Of a stretch of DNA of 63,171 nt, positions 1 through 9,361 are shown in pieces (the first letter of the stretch is position 1; every line of letters starts with the position of its first letter). This DNA comes from Bacteroidota bacterium (GTDB lineage: Bacteria; Bacteroidota; Bacteroidia; Chitinophagales; Chitinophagaceae), in the NCBI GenBank assembly GCA_947452555.1, contig CANGDH010000009.1, forward strand, positions 1 through 63,171, given 5' to 3'. Made by a program: the position numbers and the translations under genes. Under the pieces are notes generated by a model, which saw nothing but the letters and a program-made list of their open reading frames with translations, searched no databases and was not told the DNA's origin.

Positions 1-744
1 AATAAAACTGTAGATCATTTACAAGAAACTGCTGCTGCTTTAAAGCAAATTGCTAAGAGCGGTAAGAAGATCATGTTTGTTGCTACAAAGAAACAAGCGA
101 AAGAAATTGTAAGCGAGTGTGCTAAGAAAGTGAACATGCCTTACGCTACAGAGCGTTGGTTAGGTGGTATGTTGACTAACTTCAATACCGTTCGTAAGAG
201 CGTTAAGAAAATGCAAAGCATTGAAAAAATGTTGAGCGATGGTAGTGCTGAAAGCTTAACTAAAAAAGAGCGTTTAACATTAGGTCGTGATAAAGATAAA
301 ATGGAGAAAGTATTAGGTGGTATCGCTCAAATGGGTCGTTTACCAGCCGCTTTATTCTTAGTTGATATCGGACATGAGCATATTGCATTATCAGAAGCAA
401 AGCGTTTGGGTATCCAAACATTTGGTATGGTAGACACTAACTGTGATCCTAATAAAGTTGACTTCTCAATCCCAGCGAATGACGATGCAACTAAATCAAT
501 TGCAATTATCACTAACTATATTACTGCAGCAATTGCAGAAGGTTTAGCAGAACGTCAAGCATCTAAAGATGATGAAGGCGAGGCAGAAGAAGGTAACAAT
601 GAAAACGAAGCGAAAGCGCGTAGAATGGAAGCTGAAGCAAATGCTGAAGGCGGAAGAGCTAAGCGTGGCGCGGGTGCTGCTCCAACAGCTCCAGGTGCTC
701 CTAAGCGTCGTATTCAAAGTACACGTCGCCCTGCAGGTAAATAA
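1..744 (+). CDS. rpsB: 30S ribosomal protein S2, 5' end cut by window
   Basis: Small-subunit ribosomal protein S2. The reading frame is open from base 1 (NKTVDHLQETAAALKQ...), so the start lies upstream of the window. The S2 signature is visible in KKIMFVATKKQAKEIV, RWLGGMLTNF, LPAALFLVDIGHEHIAL and the NCDPNKVDFSIPANDDA segment. The C-terminal tail of about 60 residues is low-complexity, first rich in Glu and Ala, then in Ala, Gly, Arg and Pro. Such charged S2 tails are common in Bacteroidota. It precedes tsf by about 110 bp, the usual rpsB-tsf pairing. A hairpin in the gap may tune tsf expression relative to rpsB. Confidence 0.97.
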   Translation, partial: NKTVDHLQETAAALKQIAKSGKKIMFVATKKQAKEIVSECAKKVNMPYATERWLGGMLTNFNTVRKSVKKMQSIEKMLSDGSAESLTKKERLTLGRDKDKMEKVLGGIAQMGRLPAALFLVDIGHEHIALSEAKRLGIQTFGMVDTNCDPNKVDFSIPANDDATKSIAIITNYITAAIAEGLAERQASKDDEGEAEEGNNENEAKARRMEAEANAEGGRAKRGAGAAPTAPGAPKRRIQSTRRPAGK

Positions 745-750
745 ATTTTA

Positions 751-800
751 ATACAAATTGGGTTATTAGTGTCTTATGGATACTAATGACCCAATTGTAT
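751..800 (+). terminator. rpsB-tsf intergenic hairpin (terminator or attenuator-like)
   Basis: Nearly perfect inverted repeat just after the rpsB stop: a 20-base left arm (751-770) pairs with 782-800 with one bulged A and one G-U pair, around an 11-base loop. It is followed by TTATTT, so it may act as a partial terminator or an RNA-processing/stability element that sets the rpsB:tsf ratio. The hairpin is seen directly; its function is inferred. Confidence 0.55.
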
Positions 801-857
801 TTATTTGAACCACGCGGGTTACTATAATATTAAAAGACATTTATAAAACTATATTTT

Positions 858-1691
858 ATGAGCGCAATAACTGCTGCAGATATTAATAAATTACGTCAAG
901 CTACAGGTGCTGGTATGATGGATTGTAGAAAAGCATTAACAGAAACAAATAATGATTTCGAAGCTGCTATCGACTGGTTACGTAAGCAAGGACAAAAAGT
1001 GGCTGCTAAGCGTAGCGACCGTGAAGCAAAAGAAGGTGTAATTATTGCACAAACTTCTGCTGACAAAAAAGTTGGATTTGTTGTTTGTATTTCTTGTGAA
1101 ACAGATTTCGTTTCTAAGAATGCAGAATTCGTAGCATTTGCTCAAACAATTGCTGACGCTGCTGTTGCAAACGACGTTAAGTCTGCTGAGGAATTAAATG
1201 CAGTAAGCATTAACGGTACAACTGTTGCTGACATGATCAATGACAAATTAGCTTCTATTGGTGAGAAAATCGCTGTAGCTAAATTTGAAAGAGTAGAAGC
1301 TCCTTTCGTAGCTTCTTATATTCACGGTTCATACAGAATGGGTGTATTAGTTGCCTTGACTGCAGAAGCTGCTGAATTGGGTAAAGACCTTGCAATGCAA
1401 ATTGCAGCAATGAATCCAGTGGCAGTAGATCCAGAATCTGTACCTGCTGAAACAGTTGCACGTGAAAGAGCAATTATCATAGACACCATGAAGGAAGATC
1501 CTAAGATGGCAGGTAAGCCAGAAGAAATGATTGCAAAAATTGCCGAAGGTAAAATTGCAGCATTCTTCAAAGAGCAAACTTTATTAGCACAGTCTTTTGT
1601 TAAAGACGGTTCTAAAACAGTGGGCGAACATATCAAGTCTGTAGGGGCTGATATTAAGGTTACAGAATTCAAACGTGTTGCACTTGGTTAA
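858..1691 (+). CDS. tsf: Translation elongation factor Ts
   Basis: Guanine-nucleotide exchange factor for EF-Tu. Its 277 residues are typical for the family. The N-terminal UBA-like module contains the signature LRQATGAGMMDCRKAL (about residues 12-27), followed by the second signature region EGVIIAQTSADKKVGFVV and the EF-Tu contact segment ETDFVSKNAEFVAFA. Two core subdomains follow up to residue 277. The ATG at 858 is preceded by an A/T-rich stretch without a Shine-Dalgarno sequence, normal for this phylum. It sits downstream of rpsB and ends before a strong intrinsic terminator. Confidence 0.98.
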   Translation: MSAITAADINKLRQATGAGMMDCRKALTETNNDFEAAIDWLRKQGQKVAAKRSDREAKEGVIIAQTSADKKVGFVVCISCETDFVSKNAEFVAFAQTIADAAVANDVKSAEELNAVSINGTTVADMINDKLASIGEKIAVAKFERVEAPFVASYIHGSYRMGVLVALTAEAAELGKDLAMQIAAMNPVAVDPESVPAETVARERAIIIDTMKEDPKMAGKPEEMIAKIAEGKIAAFFKEQTLLAQSFVKDGSKTVGEHIKSVGADIKVTEFKRVALG

Positions 1692-1784
1692 ATTGCAAGT
1701 GGACACTGTTTAGTTCAAAAAATACAGATGATTCAAATTCCCAGACAATAATTAATTGTCATAGGAATTAAAAAATACCGAGAA

Positions 1785-1808
1785 GGGGGCCCAAAAGGCT
1801 CCCTTTTT
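1785..1808 (+). terminator. Intrinsic terminator after tsf
   Basis: GGGGGCC (1785-1791), loop CAAAA, GGCTCCC (1797-1803) with one G-U pair, then TTTTTATTT. This is a textbook Rho-independent terminator ending the rpsB-tsf unit. pyrH therefore probably has its own promoter in 1810-1898. Confidence 0.9.
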
Positions 1809-1898
1809 ATTTAGGTCAAAATAAGGAGTAGCCGTCCATATAAATCCAACAAAACCTTCTTCAAAATTTGTATCTTGCAAGTACAAATCAGTTCAACT

Positions 1899-2615
1899 AT
1901 GCAGCCAAAATACAAACGCGTATTACTTAAACTTTCTGGAGAAGCTTTATTAGGGAATGAAAGAAACGGAGATCCGTTTAATCCTAAAATTATAGAGCAG
2001 TATGCAAATGAAATAAAAGAATTAGTGGGTTTGGGAGTAGAAGTGGCGATTGTAATTGGAGGAGGAAATATTTACCGAGGCATGAACGAGGCAGATAGTG
2101 GAATTGAAAGAGCACACGGAGATTATATGGGTATGTTAGCAACGGTAATAAACGCTATGGCTATACAAGCCATGTTAGAAAAAATTGGTGTGTATACACG
2201 TTTGCAGTCTGCGATTAATATGGAACAAGTAGCAGAACCTTATATAAGAAGAAAAGCATTAAGACATTTAGAAAAAGGACGTGTAGTAATATTTGGAGCA
2301 GGAACAGGTAATCCTTATTTCACAACAGACACTGCGGGTTCTTTAAGAGCCATTGAAATGAAAGCAGACGTAATATTAAAAGGTACAAGAGTAGACGGCG
2401 TGTATGATTGTGATCCAGAAAAAAATCCAAACGCGGTTAAGTTTGATACCATTAGTTTCCAAGACTGTATATCAAAAAATTTGAAAGTAATGGACATGAC
2501 TGCTTTCACATTATGTATGGAAAACAAATTGCCAATTATTGTATTCGATATGAATAAGGCAGGAAATTTATTGAAAATTGTTAAAGGGGAGAAAGTAGGA
2601 ACATTGGTAGGATAA
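1899..2615 (+). CDS. pyrH: UMP kinase
   Basis: Phosphorylates UMP to UDP, an essential step of pyrimidine nucleotide synthesis (amino-acid kinase fold, hexameric in bacteria). Visible motifs are [11 protein letters not shown] near the N-terminus (ATP phosphate loop), the glycine-rich GGGNIYRG, the [14 protein letters not shown] segment, [13 protein letters not shown] and [13 protein letters not shown]. The ATG at 1899 gives 238 residues and begins [14 protein letters not shown], the usual N-terminus. The frame extends upstream to a TTG at 1875, but that would add an unconserved octapeptide. The next gene starts 14 bp after the stop, so they may be co-transcribed. Confidence 0.96.
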   Translation: MQPKYKRVLLKLSGEALLGNERNGDPFNPKIIEQYANEIKELVGLGVEVAIVIGGGNIYRGMNEADSGIERAHGDYMGMLATVINAMAIQAMLEKIGVYTRLQSAINMEQVAEPYIRRKALRHLEKGRVVIFGAGTGNPYFTTDTAGSLRAIEMKADVILKGTRVDGVYDCDPEKNPNAVKFDTISFQDCISKNLKVMDMTAFTLCMENKLPIIVFDMNKAGNLLKIVKGEKVGTLVG

Positions 2616-2629
2616 GAAAAACAAAAAGC

Positions 2630-3952
2630 ATGCAAAAAGTAAAGGCAATATTATCATTCGTATTATTAGTAGTTATAGGAAGTTCAGCTAATGCACAAGT
2701 ACTAACATTAAATGAAGCAGTAAAGACCGCTTTAAAAAATAGTTACGATATACAATTAGTAGAGAATAGTTTGGCTATTGCAAAAAACAATAATGATTTA
2801 GGGGTAGCAGGTGCATTACCAACAATCACTGCGACTGCCAATAATAATAAATCAATAAGTACGATACAACAAAACTTTGCAGACCCTAGTCGTAATACTA
2901 CAAAGTCGGGAGTGGATGGAAACACAGTTACAGCAGGACTTACGGCTTCTGTGGTGATATTCAATGGATATAGAATTATGACCACCAAAGACCGATTAGC
3001 GTCTATTGAAAAACAAAATGGATTCTTATTAAAGGCACAAATGAACAACACAGTGGCTTTGGTAATGCAACAATATTATAATGTAGCACGTCAACAAGCA
3101 TATTTAAAAACAATACAGAAATCAATTGATGCAAGTCAACAAAGATTAGATATTGTAAAAACAAGACAACAGGTGGGTGTGGCTAATCAAGCAGACATCT
3201 TACAATCCAATTTGGATTTAAATGCATTGGTGCAAGCAAAGCGTAATCAAGAATTATTAATAGCACAATCTAAATCTGATTTATTAAGAACCATGGTAAT
3301 GCCAGAAGGTTCTGTAAATGCAATTCAAGTGCAGGACAGCATTCAAGTGGACGCTAAATTAAAATATACAGGTGCAGACGGAATCGAAAATAGCATTGCA
3401 CAAAATCCACAAATGGCGGCTATTGCGCAACAAGTAGATATTAATAAATTAATTGAAAAAGAAACCAAGGCTTTATTGTATCCAACATTAAGAGCAAGTA
3501 CAGGGTATAATATAAACAGTACCACTTCAGCAGCAGGGTTTGCATTATTAAATGAAACCTATGGTCCATTTTTAGGAGTGAACTTAGCTATACCAATCTA
3601 TGCGGGAGGTTTAGCCAAAAAGAATTTGAAGAATGCCAGAACCAATTCAAGCAGCGCAGCTTTGCAATATAATAATGCAATGCAGGATACCAAGAACAAT
3701 GCATACAAAACAAATGAAGCTTATCAAAATAGCATTCAACAAATACCAGTAGAAACTGAGAACTATAATATGTCTCAATCTTTATTGGACTTGGTAATGC
3801 AAAAGTATCAATTAGGACAAGCTACTATGATAGAAGTAAAACAAGCACAACAAAGTTTTGAGAATGCAGGTTTTAGATTAGTAAGTTTAAGATACACAGC
3901 AAAAATTGCAGAGATTGAATTGAAGCGTCTTGCTAACCAATTGAACTTCTAA
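2630..3952 (+). CDS. TolC-family outer-membrane efflux protein
   Basis: Predicted outer-membrane channel of the TolC/OEP family, 440 residues. A signal peptide (about 1-22, ending SSANAQ) precedes LTLNEAVKTALKNSYDIQLVENS, the usual start of the first OEP repeat. Long helical segments rich in Gln, Asn and Ala follow, with the second repeat starting near IENSIAQNPQMAAIAQQVD and containing the barrel strands GPFLGVNLAIPIYAGG. No adaptor or inner-membrane pump lies beside it: its neighbours are pyrH (14 bp upstream) and galK (25 bp downstream). Its transport partner is therefore unknown. It is distinct from the TolC-like protein of the RND operon at 10574-11917. Confidence 0.9.
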   Translation: MQKVKAILSFVLLVVIGSSANAQVLTLNEAVKTALKNSYDIQLVENSLAIAKNNNDLGVAGALPTITATANNNKSISTIQQNFADPSRNTTKSGVDGNTVTAGLTASVVIFNGYRIMTTKDRLASIEKQNGFLLKAQMNNTVALVMQQYYNVARQQAYLKTIQKSIDASQQRLDIVKTRQQVGVANQADILQSNLDLNALVQAKRNQELLIAQSKSDLLRTMVMPEGSVNAIQVQDSIQVDAKLKYTGADGIENSIAQNPQMAAIAQQVDINKLIEKETKALLYPTLRASTGYNINSTTSAAGFALLNETYGPFLGVNLAIPIYAGGLAKKNLKNARTNSSSAALQYNNAMQDTKNNAYKTNEAYQNSIQQIPVETENYNMSQSLLDLVMQKYQLGQATMIEVKQAQQSFENAGFRLVSLRYTAKIAEIELKRLANQLNF

Positions 3953-3977
3953 AATTTACGCGCATTAATTAAGTTTT

Positions 3978-5084
3978 ATGCAATCTATAACAGTAAAAGC
4001 TCCAGGCAGAATTAATTTAATTGGAGAGCATACTGATTATAATAATGGATTTGTATTACCTGCCGCCATTCAGAAAGCAGCCACGGTTACAATCGAAAAA
4101 AGAGCAGACACCTTAGTGGAATTAAAGGCATTGGATTTAAACGAATCCATTTCCACCTTATTAGAGGAGATTAAACCATCTGAAATTCACTGGGCTAATT
4201 ATATAATAGGCGTGATTGCACAGTTTCAGAAAAAATATAATTTCCCAACAGGGTTTTCAATTACATTAAAAAGTGATATACCAATTGGTGCAGGATTGTC
4301 AAGTTCCGCAGCCATTGAATGTGCAGTAGCGTATGCTTTAAATGAATTGTTTGCTTTTGGTATAGACAAAATGGAATTGGCTTTAATGGCACAAAAAGCA
4401 GAACATGAATACGCAGGAGTGCAATGTGGTATTATGGATCAGTTTGCGAGTTTGTATGGGAAAAAGGATCATGTAGTTTTATTAGATTGCAAAACAATGG
4501 AGTACCAATATTTTCCTTTGTTATTAAAAGACTTTACCATTGTATTATTTGACACCCAAATTAAACATGCACTAGCAAGCAGTGAATACAATACTAGACG
4601 ACTAGAGTGTGAAGCTGGTGTAGCAATGATACAATTTAAATTTCCTCAAGTAAATTCTTTAAGAGATGCTAATTTATATATGCTCAATGAATGCGTAAAT
4701 TCAATTGCGTTTCCCATTGTATATAATAGATGTAAATACGTAATCGAAGAAATGGAAAGAACCTTGGCTGCAACAGAAAATTTAGTTGCCAATGAACTTG
4801 CAGCTTTTGGAAAAAAAATGTTTGCAACACATAAGGGATTGTCTACACTATATGAAGTGAGTTGTACTGAATTAGACGCATTGGTTGATATGGTAAAAAA
4901 CAAGGAAGGGGTAATAGGCGCTAGAATGATGGGAGGAGGTTTTGGAGGATGTACTATTAATATTGTGAAAAAGGCCGAATTGAATACAGTAATAGTAAAC
5001 ACTATAGATGCCTATAAGCAACAAACTGGAAAAGACCTTGTACATTATATTGTAAGTATTGAAGACGGATTAGTAGTGGTTTAG
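3978..5084 (+). CDS. galK: Galactokinase
   Basis: ATP-dependent phosphorylation of galactose to galactose-1-phosphate, the first step of the Leloir pathway; cytosolic. The 368 residues begin with the galactokinase signature APGRINLIGEHTDYNNGFVL (about 8-27). The GHMP ATP-binding loop PIGAGLSSSAAIECA follows near residue 100, then the MAQKAEHEYAGVQCGIMDQFAS motif with the presumed catalytic Asp, and the C-terminal GHMP motif GARMMGGGFGGCTINIV. No galT, galE or galM is nearby, so the rest of the pathway must be elsewhere. Its stop codon overlaps the end of the convergent broken gene at 5081-5630. Confidence 0.95.
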   Translation: MQSITVKAPGRINLIGEHTDYNNGFVLPAAIQKAATVTIEKRADTLVELKALDLNESISTLLEEIKPSEIHWANYIIGVIAQFQKKYNFPTGFSITLKSDIPIGAGLSSSAAIECAVAYALNELFAFGIDKMELALMAQKAEHEYAGVQCGIMDQFASLYGKKDHVVLLDCKTMEYQYFPLLLKDFTIVLFDTQIKHALASSEYNTRRLECEAGVAMIQFKFPQVNSLRDANLYMLNECVNSIAFPIVYNRCKYVIEEMERTLAATENLVANELAAFGKKMFATHKGLSTLYEVSCTELDALVDMVKNKEGVIGARMMGGGFGGCTINIVKKAELNTVIVNTIDAYKQQTGKDLVHYIVSIEDGLVVV

Positions 5085-5630
5085 AATAAAATTGAGCTTT
5101 CACATATTATGAGCGCAATGCTCCATTCCGTGTGTTTTTTAACTAAAACTAAATTCGCAAATTCAAATTCTCCAATTTCATAAGAAATAAAACAGTTATT
5201 ATAATTATTGAAAAATATTGGAGTTGAGAATTTGATAGTTTTATTTCTCAATTGATTTGTCTTTATAGATTTAATTATTGTAAATTTTAATGCTGAATTA
5301 ATTTTACTAAAATGAATTTTAGTTTTAATTCCTAAATTATTTAAATAATCTAGTGTTAACGTTTAATTTAAGACTATCGGATATTTTTTTAGTAATTGTA
5401 TCTTCATTTCTACAAGAAAAGTTATTTCCGAAAGAATCACCTCCAAGCCTTTCATAAATATATAGATGTTTATTATTTTTTTTTAAAAGCATATTTTCAA
5501 TCATAAATTTTAATACTTCTTCAGTATTAAATTGAATATGAATTGAGGAATTATAAATTTTTTGCGCTGAAAGCGTATTCGATAAAAACAAAACCAGGAC
5601 AAGCATTTTAATTTTGCTCATAATGTACAT
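5081..5630 (-). pseudogene. Small secreted protein gene interrupted by a frameshift
   Basis: Read on the minus strand, a start at 5630 gives a signal peptide (MSKIKMLVLVLFLSNTLSAQ after a possible earlier Met) and an open frame that stops at 5337. Moving one base near 5355-5362 enters another frame that stays open for about 88 codons (LTLDYLNNLGIKTKIHF ... HTEWSIALIICESSILF) to a stop at 5081-5083. The 550-bp span is 3n+1, as expected for one extra base. Without it the product would be about 183 residues, a secreted protein of unknown function. It is either a recent pseudogene or a sequencing error. Its 3' end runs into the galK stop codon convergently. I do not recognise the family. Confidence 0.65.
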
Positions 5631-5659
5631 TTAATAGAAATTGGTATTTAAATATAATA

Positions 5660-5694
5660 AAAAATCCCCCCTATTTGTGATAGGAGGGATTTTT
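5660..5694. terminator. Bidirectional intrinsic terminator
   Basis: Fifteen-base arms (5660-5674 and 5680-5694) with a single mismatch around the loop TTGTG. An A-run precedes and a T-run follows, so it reads as a terminator on both strands. On the minus strand it lies just downstream of the RND pump stop (5729) and separates that operon from the small gene at 5081-5630. Confidence 0.85.
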
Positions 5695-5728
5695 ATTATT
5701 ATAAGCTTTTGAATATTATTTCAAATTC

Positions 5729-8700
5729 TTAGAACCATGAACCGTTAATGACTTCGTCACCGTTGGCATTGTTCTTTGCTTTTCTTCTTGCAACATTTCT
5801 TTTTTGAATCCAAGTGCTTAAAAGCATTAATGGAATAAATATAAAAGTCAATGGAGGAATACCTAACATGCTAATCCACTTGCCACCAAAATGACGGCGC
5901 ATTGGACGACGTAAACGTTCTGCCATTAAATACATACCTGGTACAATAAACAATGTCATGAAAAAGGCAAAAGTTAAACCATATATAATAGTCCAGCTTA
6001 ATGGTTTCCAGAAAGCAACGTTATCACCACCAAAGAAGATATGTGGATTCAACTCGCTAAATAACGTTACAAAGTTGATATTAAATCCAACGGCAATTGG
6101 AATAAAACCAAGTATTGCAGCTAAGGCAGTTAGCATTACTGGAATAATTCTAGTCTTACCAGCTTGTACCACCGCTTCTCTTGTTTTATAACCTCTTGCT
6201 CTTAACTCGTCGGCAAATTCAATTACAAGGATACCATTTTTAACAACGATACCTGCAAGTCCAACAATACCTAAACCAGTCATCACACCAGAAACCTTCA
6301 TACCGAATATAGAGAATCCTAAGAATACCCCAATGATACTAAATAAGATCTCCGTTAAGATAATTACGGACTTAGAGATAGAATTAAATTGTAAAACCAA
6401 AGTAAACAAGATTAACATTAAAGCAATTACTAAAGCCTTACCTAAGAAGGCAACGGTCTCTAATTGTTGTTCATTCTCTCCTGTTTGAGATACGGTCACC
6501 CCTTCTGCAATGCCTGGATAGTTGCTAATAAATTGTGCAAGCACCTGATTCACCGCTGTTGGGTTATAACCTTGGTCGGTTAATACATTAGACCTTAATT
6601 GAATTAAACGTTTTTGGTTCTTTCTTTTAATACTTCCTAAAGTACTCGTTGGTTCCACTTTCACTAAAGAGCTAATTGGAATATTCTTCACCATACCGCC
6701 TGCTGCCATATCTCTAAAAGATAAACGCATATTCAGTAAGTCTACTAAATTCTTTCTTTGTGTTGCTTCGTTTCTTAATTGAATTTTATATTCTTCTTTA
6801 CCATCTTTTATTTTAGAAACCTCTTTTCCAAATAAGGCTGTACGAATTTGCATTCCTACTTGAGCACTAGAAACACCTTCAATTAAAGCACGCTCTCTGT
6901 CAATGGTTAAAGTCAATTCTGGATTATTTAAATCCACGTCCATTTTCAAAGCTTCGATACCTGGAATTTGAGCTGCGTCTAAATAGTTTTTTAAACCAAC
7001 TGCCGTCTTAATTAATTTATCAAAGTCTTCTCCTTGAATTTCAATATTCACTGGAGGTTCTGTTGGAGGTCCACTTGACTCTTGTGTAACAGTAATTTCA
7101 GAACCAGGAATACCTTTCATTTGTGCACGTATTGCATCTAAATAAGGAGCGGTAGACTTGCCATGACGTTTTTCAAATTCAACAAAGTTGATTTGTAAAC
7201 GTCCTAATTCAGAACGCGTACTTCTGTCACCAGATTGAGGGTCACTAGCGCCTACAGCTACGTTTGAAATAATACTTTCCACTAATGGATTAGTTTTACC
7301 ATTATCAATCTCTAATATCTTAGCTACTTTTTGCTCTAGCACTTTAGTAACAGAATCAGTATAACCTACTTGCGTTCCCACTGGAAGTTTTAAATAAACA
7401 TAAACCTGGTTAGGGTCTCCTTTAGGGAAAAATTCAATACCTACTCTACCCGTATTAATACTTATTATAAAAACAATGAGTGAAACAATAAATAATACAA
7501 TAGTTCCTATTAATAATTTAACAGGTCTCCAACCACTAAGCGATCTTCTTAAAATACGCTCATAGGTGTTCATCATTGCTGGTAAAATCTTTTCTTGGAA
7601 TGCTTCAATAGCGCTTGTAATAAAATATTTATTAGCTACTACTAAAATCATAAAGAAGATTAATAAGTTACCTAGGAAGGTAGCACCCATAATATCTAAT
7701 AAGATACCAAAGGCAATTGGAAGCCAAAATGTTTTCTTTTTAAACATAGCAGACTTAGGTTCCTCAGACTTTGCTTCCTCATGATTCATAAAGTCAACCG
7801 CAAATACGGGGTTCATGATAAAGGCAACTACTAATGAAGCAGCTAATGTGAATATCAACATAGCCGGTAGGTATACCATGAACTTACCAATAATTCCAGG
7901 CCAGAATAATAAAGGGAAGAAAGGAGCTAAAGTGGTAATGGTACCTGCAAATACAGGCACGAATACTTCCCCTGCAGCCATTTTTGCTGAAGTGGTTGCT
8001 GTTAATTTTCCTCTACCTTGAATAAAGATTCTGTGCGTGTTTTCAATAACCACAATGGCGTCATCCACAATAATTCCCAATCCAAACAATAGGGCAAATA
8101 GTACCATAAAGTTTAGGGTAATATGAGAACCCACTACCAAGTCACCAGCTGGTAATAATACAAAAGCAACGAACATACTTAATGGAACAGAAAGTGCCAC
8201 AAAGAAGGCGTTCGTAATGCCCATAAAGAACATTAATACAATCAACACTAAAACGAAACCAATTACAATAGAATTAACCAATTCAGTAAATGAACTTCTA
8301 GTTCTAATACTTTGGTCACCTGTGATAACTGCTTTTAAATCCTTAGGTAACATAGTTGCCTTTGCTTCTTCTACAATTTTCTTAACAGCATCAGAAGTGG
8401 CAATTAAATTCTCTCCATTTCTTTTTATAATATTTAAAGTCAATACATTCTTGCCATCTAAACGTGCATAGCTTTCATTGTCTTTAACGGTATCCTTAAT
8501 TGTTGCAACGTCTTTCAAATAGATAGGAGCGCCGCTTGTATTACGAACAATAATATTAGCAATATCATTTGCATTTTTTAATTGTCCTTTTAACTGAATG
8601 TTACGCTTCATAGTACCTACATCCAATTGACCACCAGACAAATCTAAATTCTCTCTTTGGATCGCATTACTAATATCATCAAATGTGATACCAGAGCTTT

Positions 8701-9322
8701 GCATACGATAGTTGTCAACATTAATTTGAAACTCTCTTTCGGGAGCACCCACTAAGTCAACTCTATTAATTTGAGCAACGCCTTCTAATTTATCTTTTAG
8801 GTCGTCTGCATATTTTTTTAATTGAACACCACTGTAATTACCACTAATATTAACATACATTATTGGCATGTCACTAATATTAACTTCAATGACTCTTGGA
8901 TCTTGGGTTAAGTCGTTCGGTAGTTCACCCTTAGCTTTGTCAACCGCATCTTTTACTTTTTGTAAAGCAATGTCCGGCTTAACGTCGGTGCTAAACTCAA
9001 CGGTGATAGCGGAGAAGTCTTGTTGTGAGGTAGAAGTAAACTTATTAATTTTTACACCACTGATACTTTTAATTTGCTTCTCAATAGGACGTGTAACTAG
9101 GTTCTCGATATCCTTAGGGGAATTACCTACATATATAGTTTGCACATACATGGTAGGAATAATCACTTCTGGAAACTGTTCTTTAGGAAGTGTTAGAAAC
9201 TGATAGATACCACCTAAGCTTAAAAACAACATGATCAAATAGATTGATGTCTTATTGGTGATACTCCAAGAAGTAGGTTTAAACTCCTTGAACTTTTCTT
9301 TTATTTTATGAATTGTCGACAT
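5729..9322 (-). CDS. RND efflux pump, inner-membrane permease (HAE1/AcrB-like)
   Basis: Proton-driven drug/solute exporter of the inner membrane, last gene of the tetR-tolC-adaptor-pump operon. Family features are the N-terminal TM helix (about 25-45) with the LPKEQFPEV start of the porter domain, the proton-relay Asp pair in FGLGIIVDDAIVVIEN (D420, D421), and the conserved Lys-Asn of the second half in GLAGIVVKNGILVIEFA. At 1197 residues it is longer than the roughly 1030-1050 of AcrB. The extra length includes a hydrophobic double segment at about 533-567 after the first six-helix bundle, and a C-terminal hydrophobic stretch (ISMLGIPPLTFIFIPLMLL) with a basic tail. The substrate cannot be deduced. 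Confidence 0.93.
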   Translation of the reverse strand: MSTIHKIKEKFKEFKPTSWSITNKTSIYLIMLFLSLGGIYQFLTLPKEQFPEVIIPTMYVQTIYVGNSPKDIENLVTRPIEKQIKSISGVKINKFTSTSQQDFSAITVEFSTDVKPDIALQKVKDAVDKAKGELPNDLTQDPRVIEVNISDMPIMYVNISGNYSGVQLKKYADDLKDKLEGVAQINRVDLVGAPEREFQINVDNYRMQSSGITFDDISNAIQRENLDLSGGQLDVGTMKRNIQLKGQLKNANDIANIIVRNTSGAPIYLKDVATIKDTVKDNESYARLDGKNVLTLNIIKRNGENLIATSDAVKKIVEEAKATMLPKDLKAVITGDQSIRTRSSFTELVNSIVIGFVLVLIVLMFFMGITNAFFVALSVPLSMFVAFVLLPAGDLVVGSHITLNFMVLFALLFGLGIIVDDAIVVIENTHRIFIQGRGKLTATTSAKMAAGEVFVPVFAGTITTLAPFFPLLFWPGIIGKFMVYLPAMLIFTLAASLVVAFIMNPVFAVDFMNHEEAKSEEPKSAMFKKKTFWLPIAFGILLDIMGATFLGNLLIFFMILVVANKYFITSAIEAFQEKILPAMMNTYERILRRSLSGWRPVKLLIGTIVLFIVSLIVFIISINTGRVGIEFFPKGDPNQVYVYLKLPVGTQVGYTDSVTKVLEQKVAKILEIDNGKTNPLVESIISNVAVGASDPQSGDRSTRSELGRLQINFVEFEKRHGKSTAPYLDAIRAQMKGIPGSEITVTQESSGPPTEPPVNIEIQGEDFDKLIKTAVGLKNYLDAAQIPGIEALKMDVDLNNPELTLTIDRERALIEGVSSAQVGMQIRTALFGKEVSKIKDGKEEYKIQLRNEATQRKNLVDLLNMRLSFRDMAAGGMVKNIPISSLVKVEPTSTLGSIKRKNQKRLIQLRSNVLTDQGYNPTAVNQVLAQFISNYPGIAEGVTVSQTGENEQQLETVAFLGKALVIALMLILFTLVLQFNSISKSVIILTEILFSIIGVFLGFSIFGMKVSGVMTGLGIVGLAGIVVKNGILVIEFADELRARGYKTREAVVQAGKTRIIPVMLTALAAILGFIPIAVGFNINFVTLFSELNPHIFFGGDNVAFWKPLSWTIIYGLTFAFFMTLFIVPGMYLMAERLRRPMRRHFGGKWISMLGIPPLTFIFIPLMLLSTWIQKRNVARRKAKNNANGDEVINGSWF

Positions 9323-9361
9323 ATAGATCGATTTGCTTTTTTAAATTTTAATTAGCTGAAA

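Noticed and set aside
1744..1760. GACAAT/ATTGTC hairpin ahead of the tsf terminator
   Set aside because: A 6-bp A/T-rich stem without further support; likely chance beside the strong terminator at 1785-1808.
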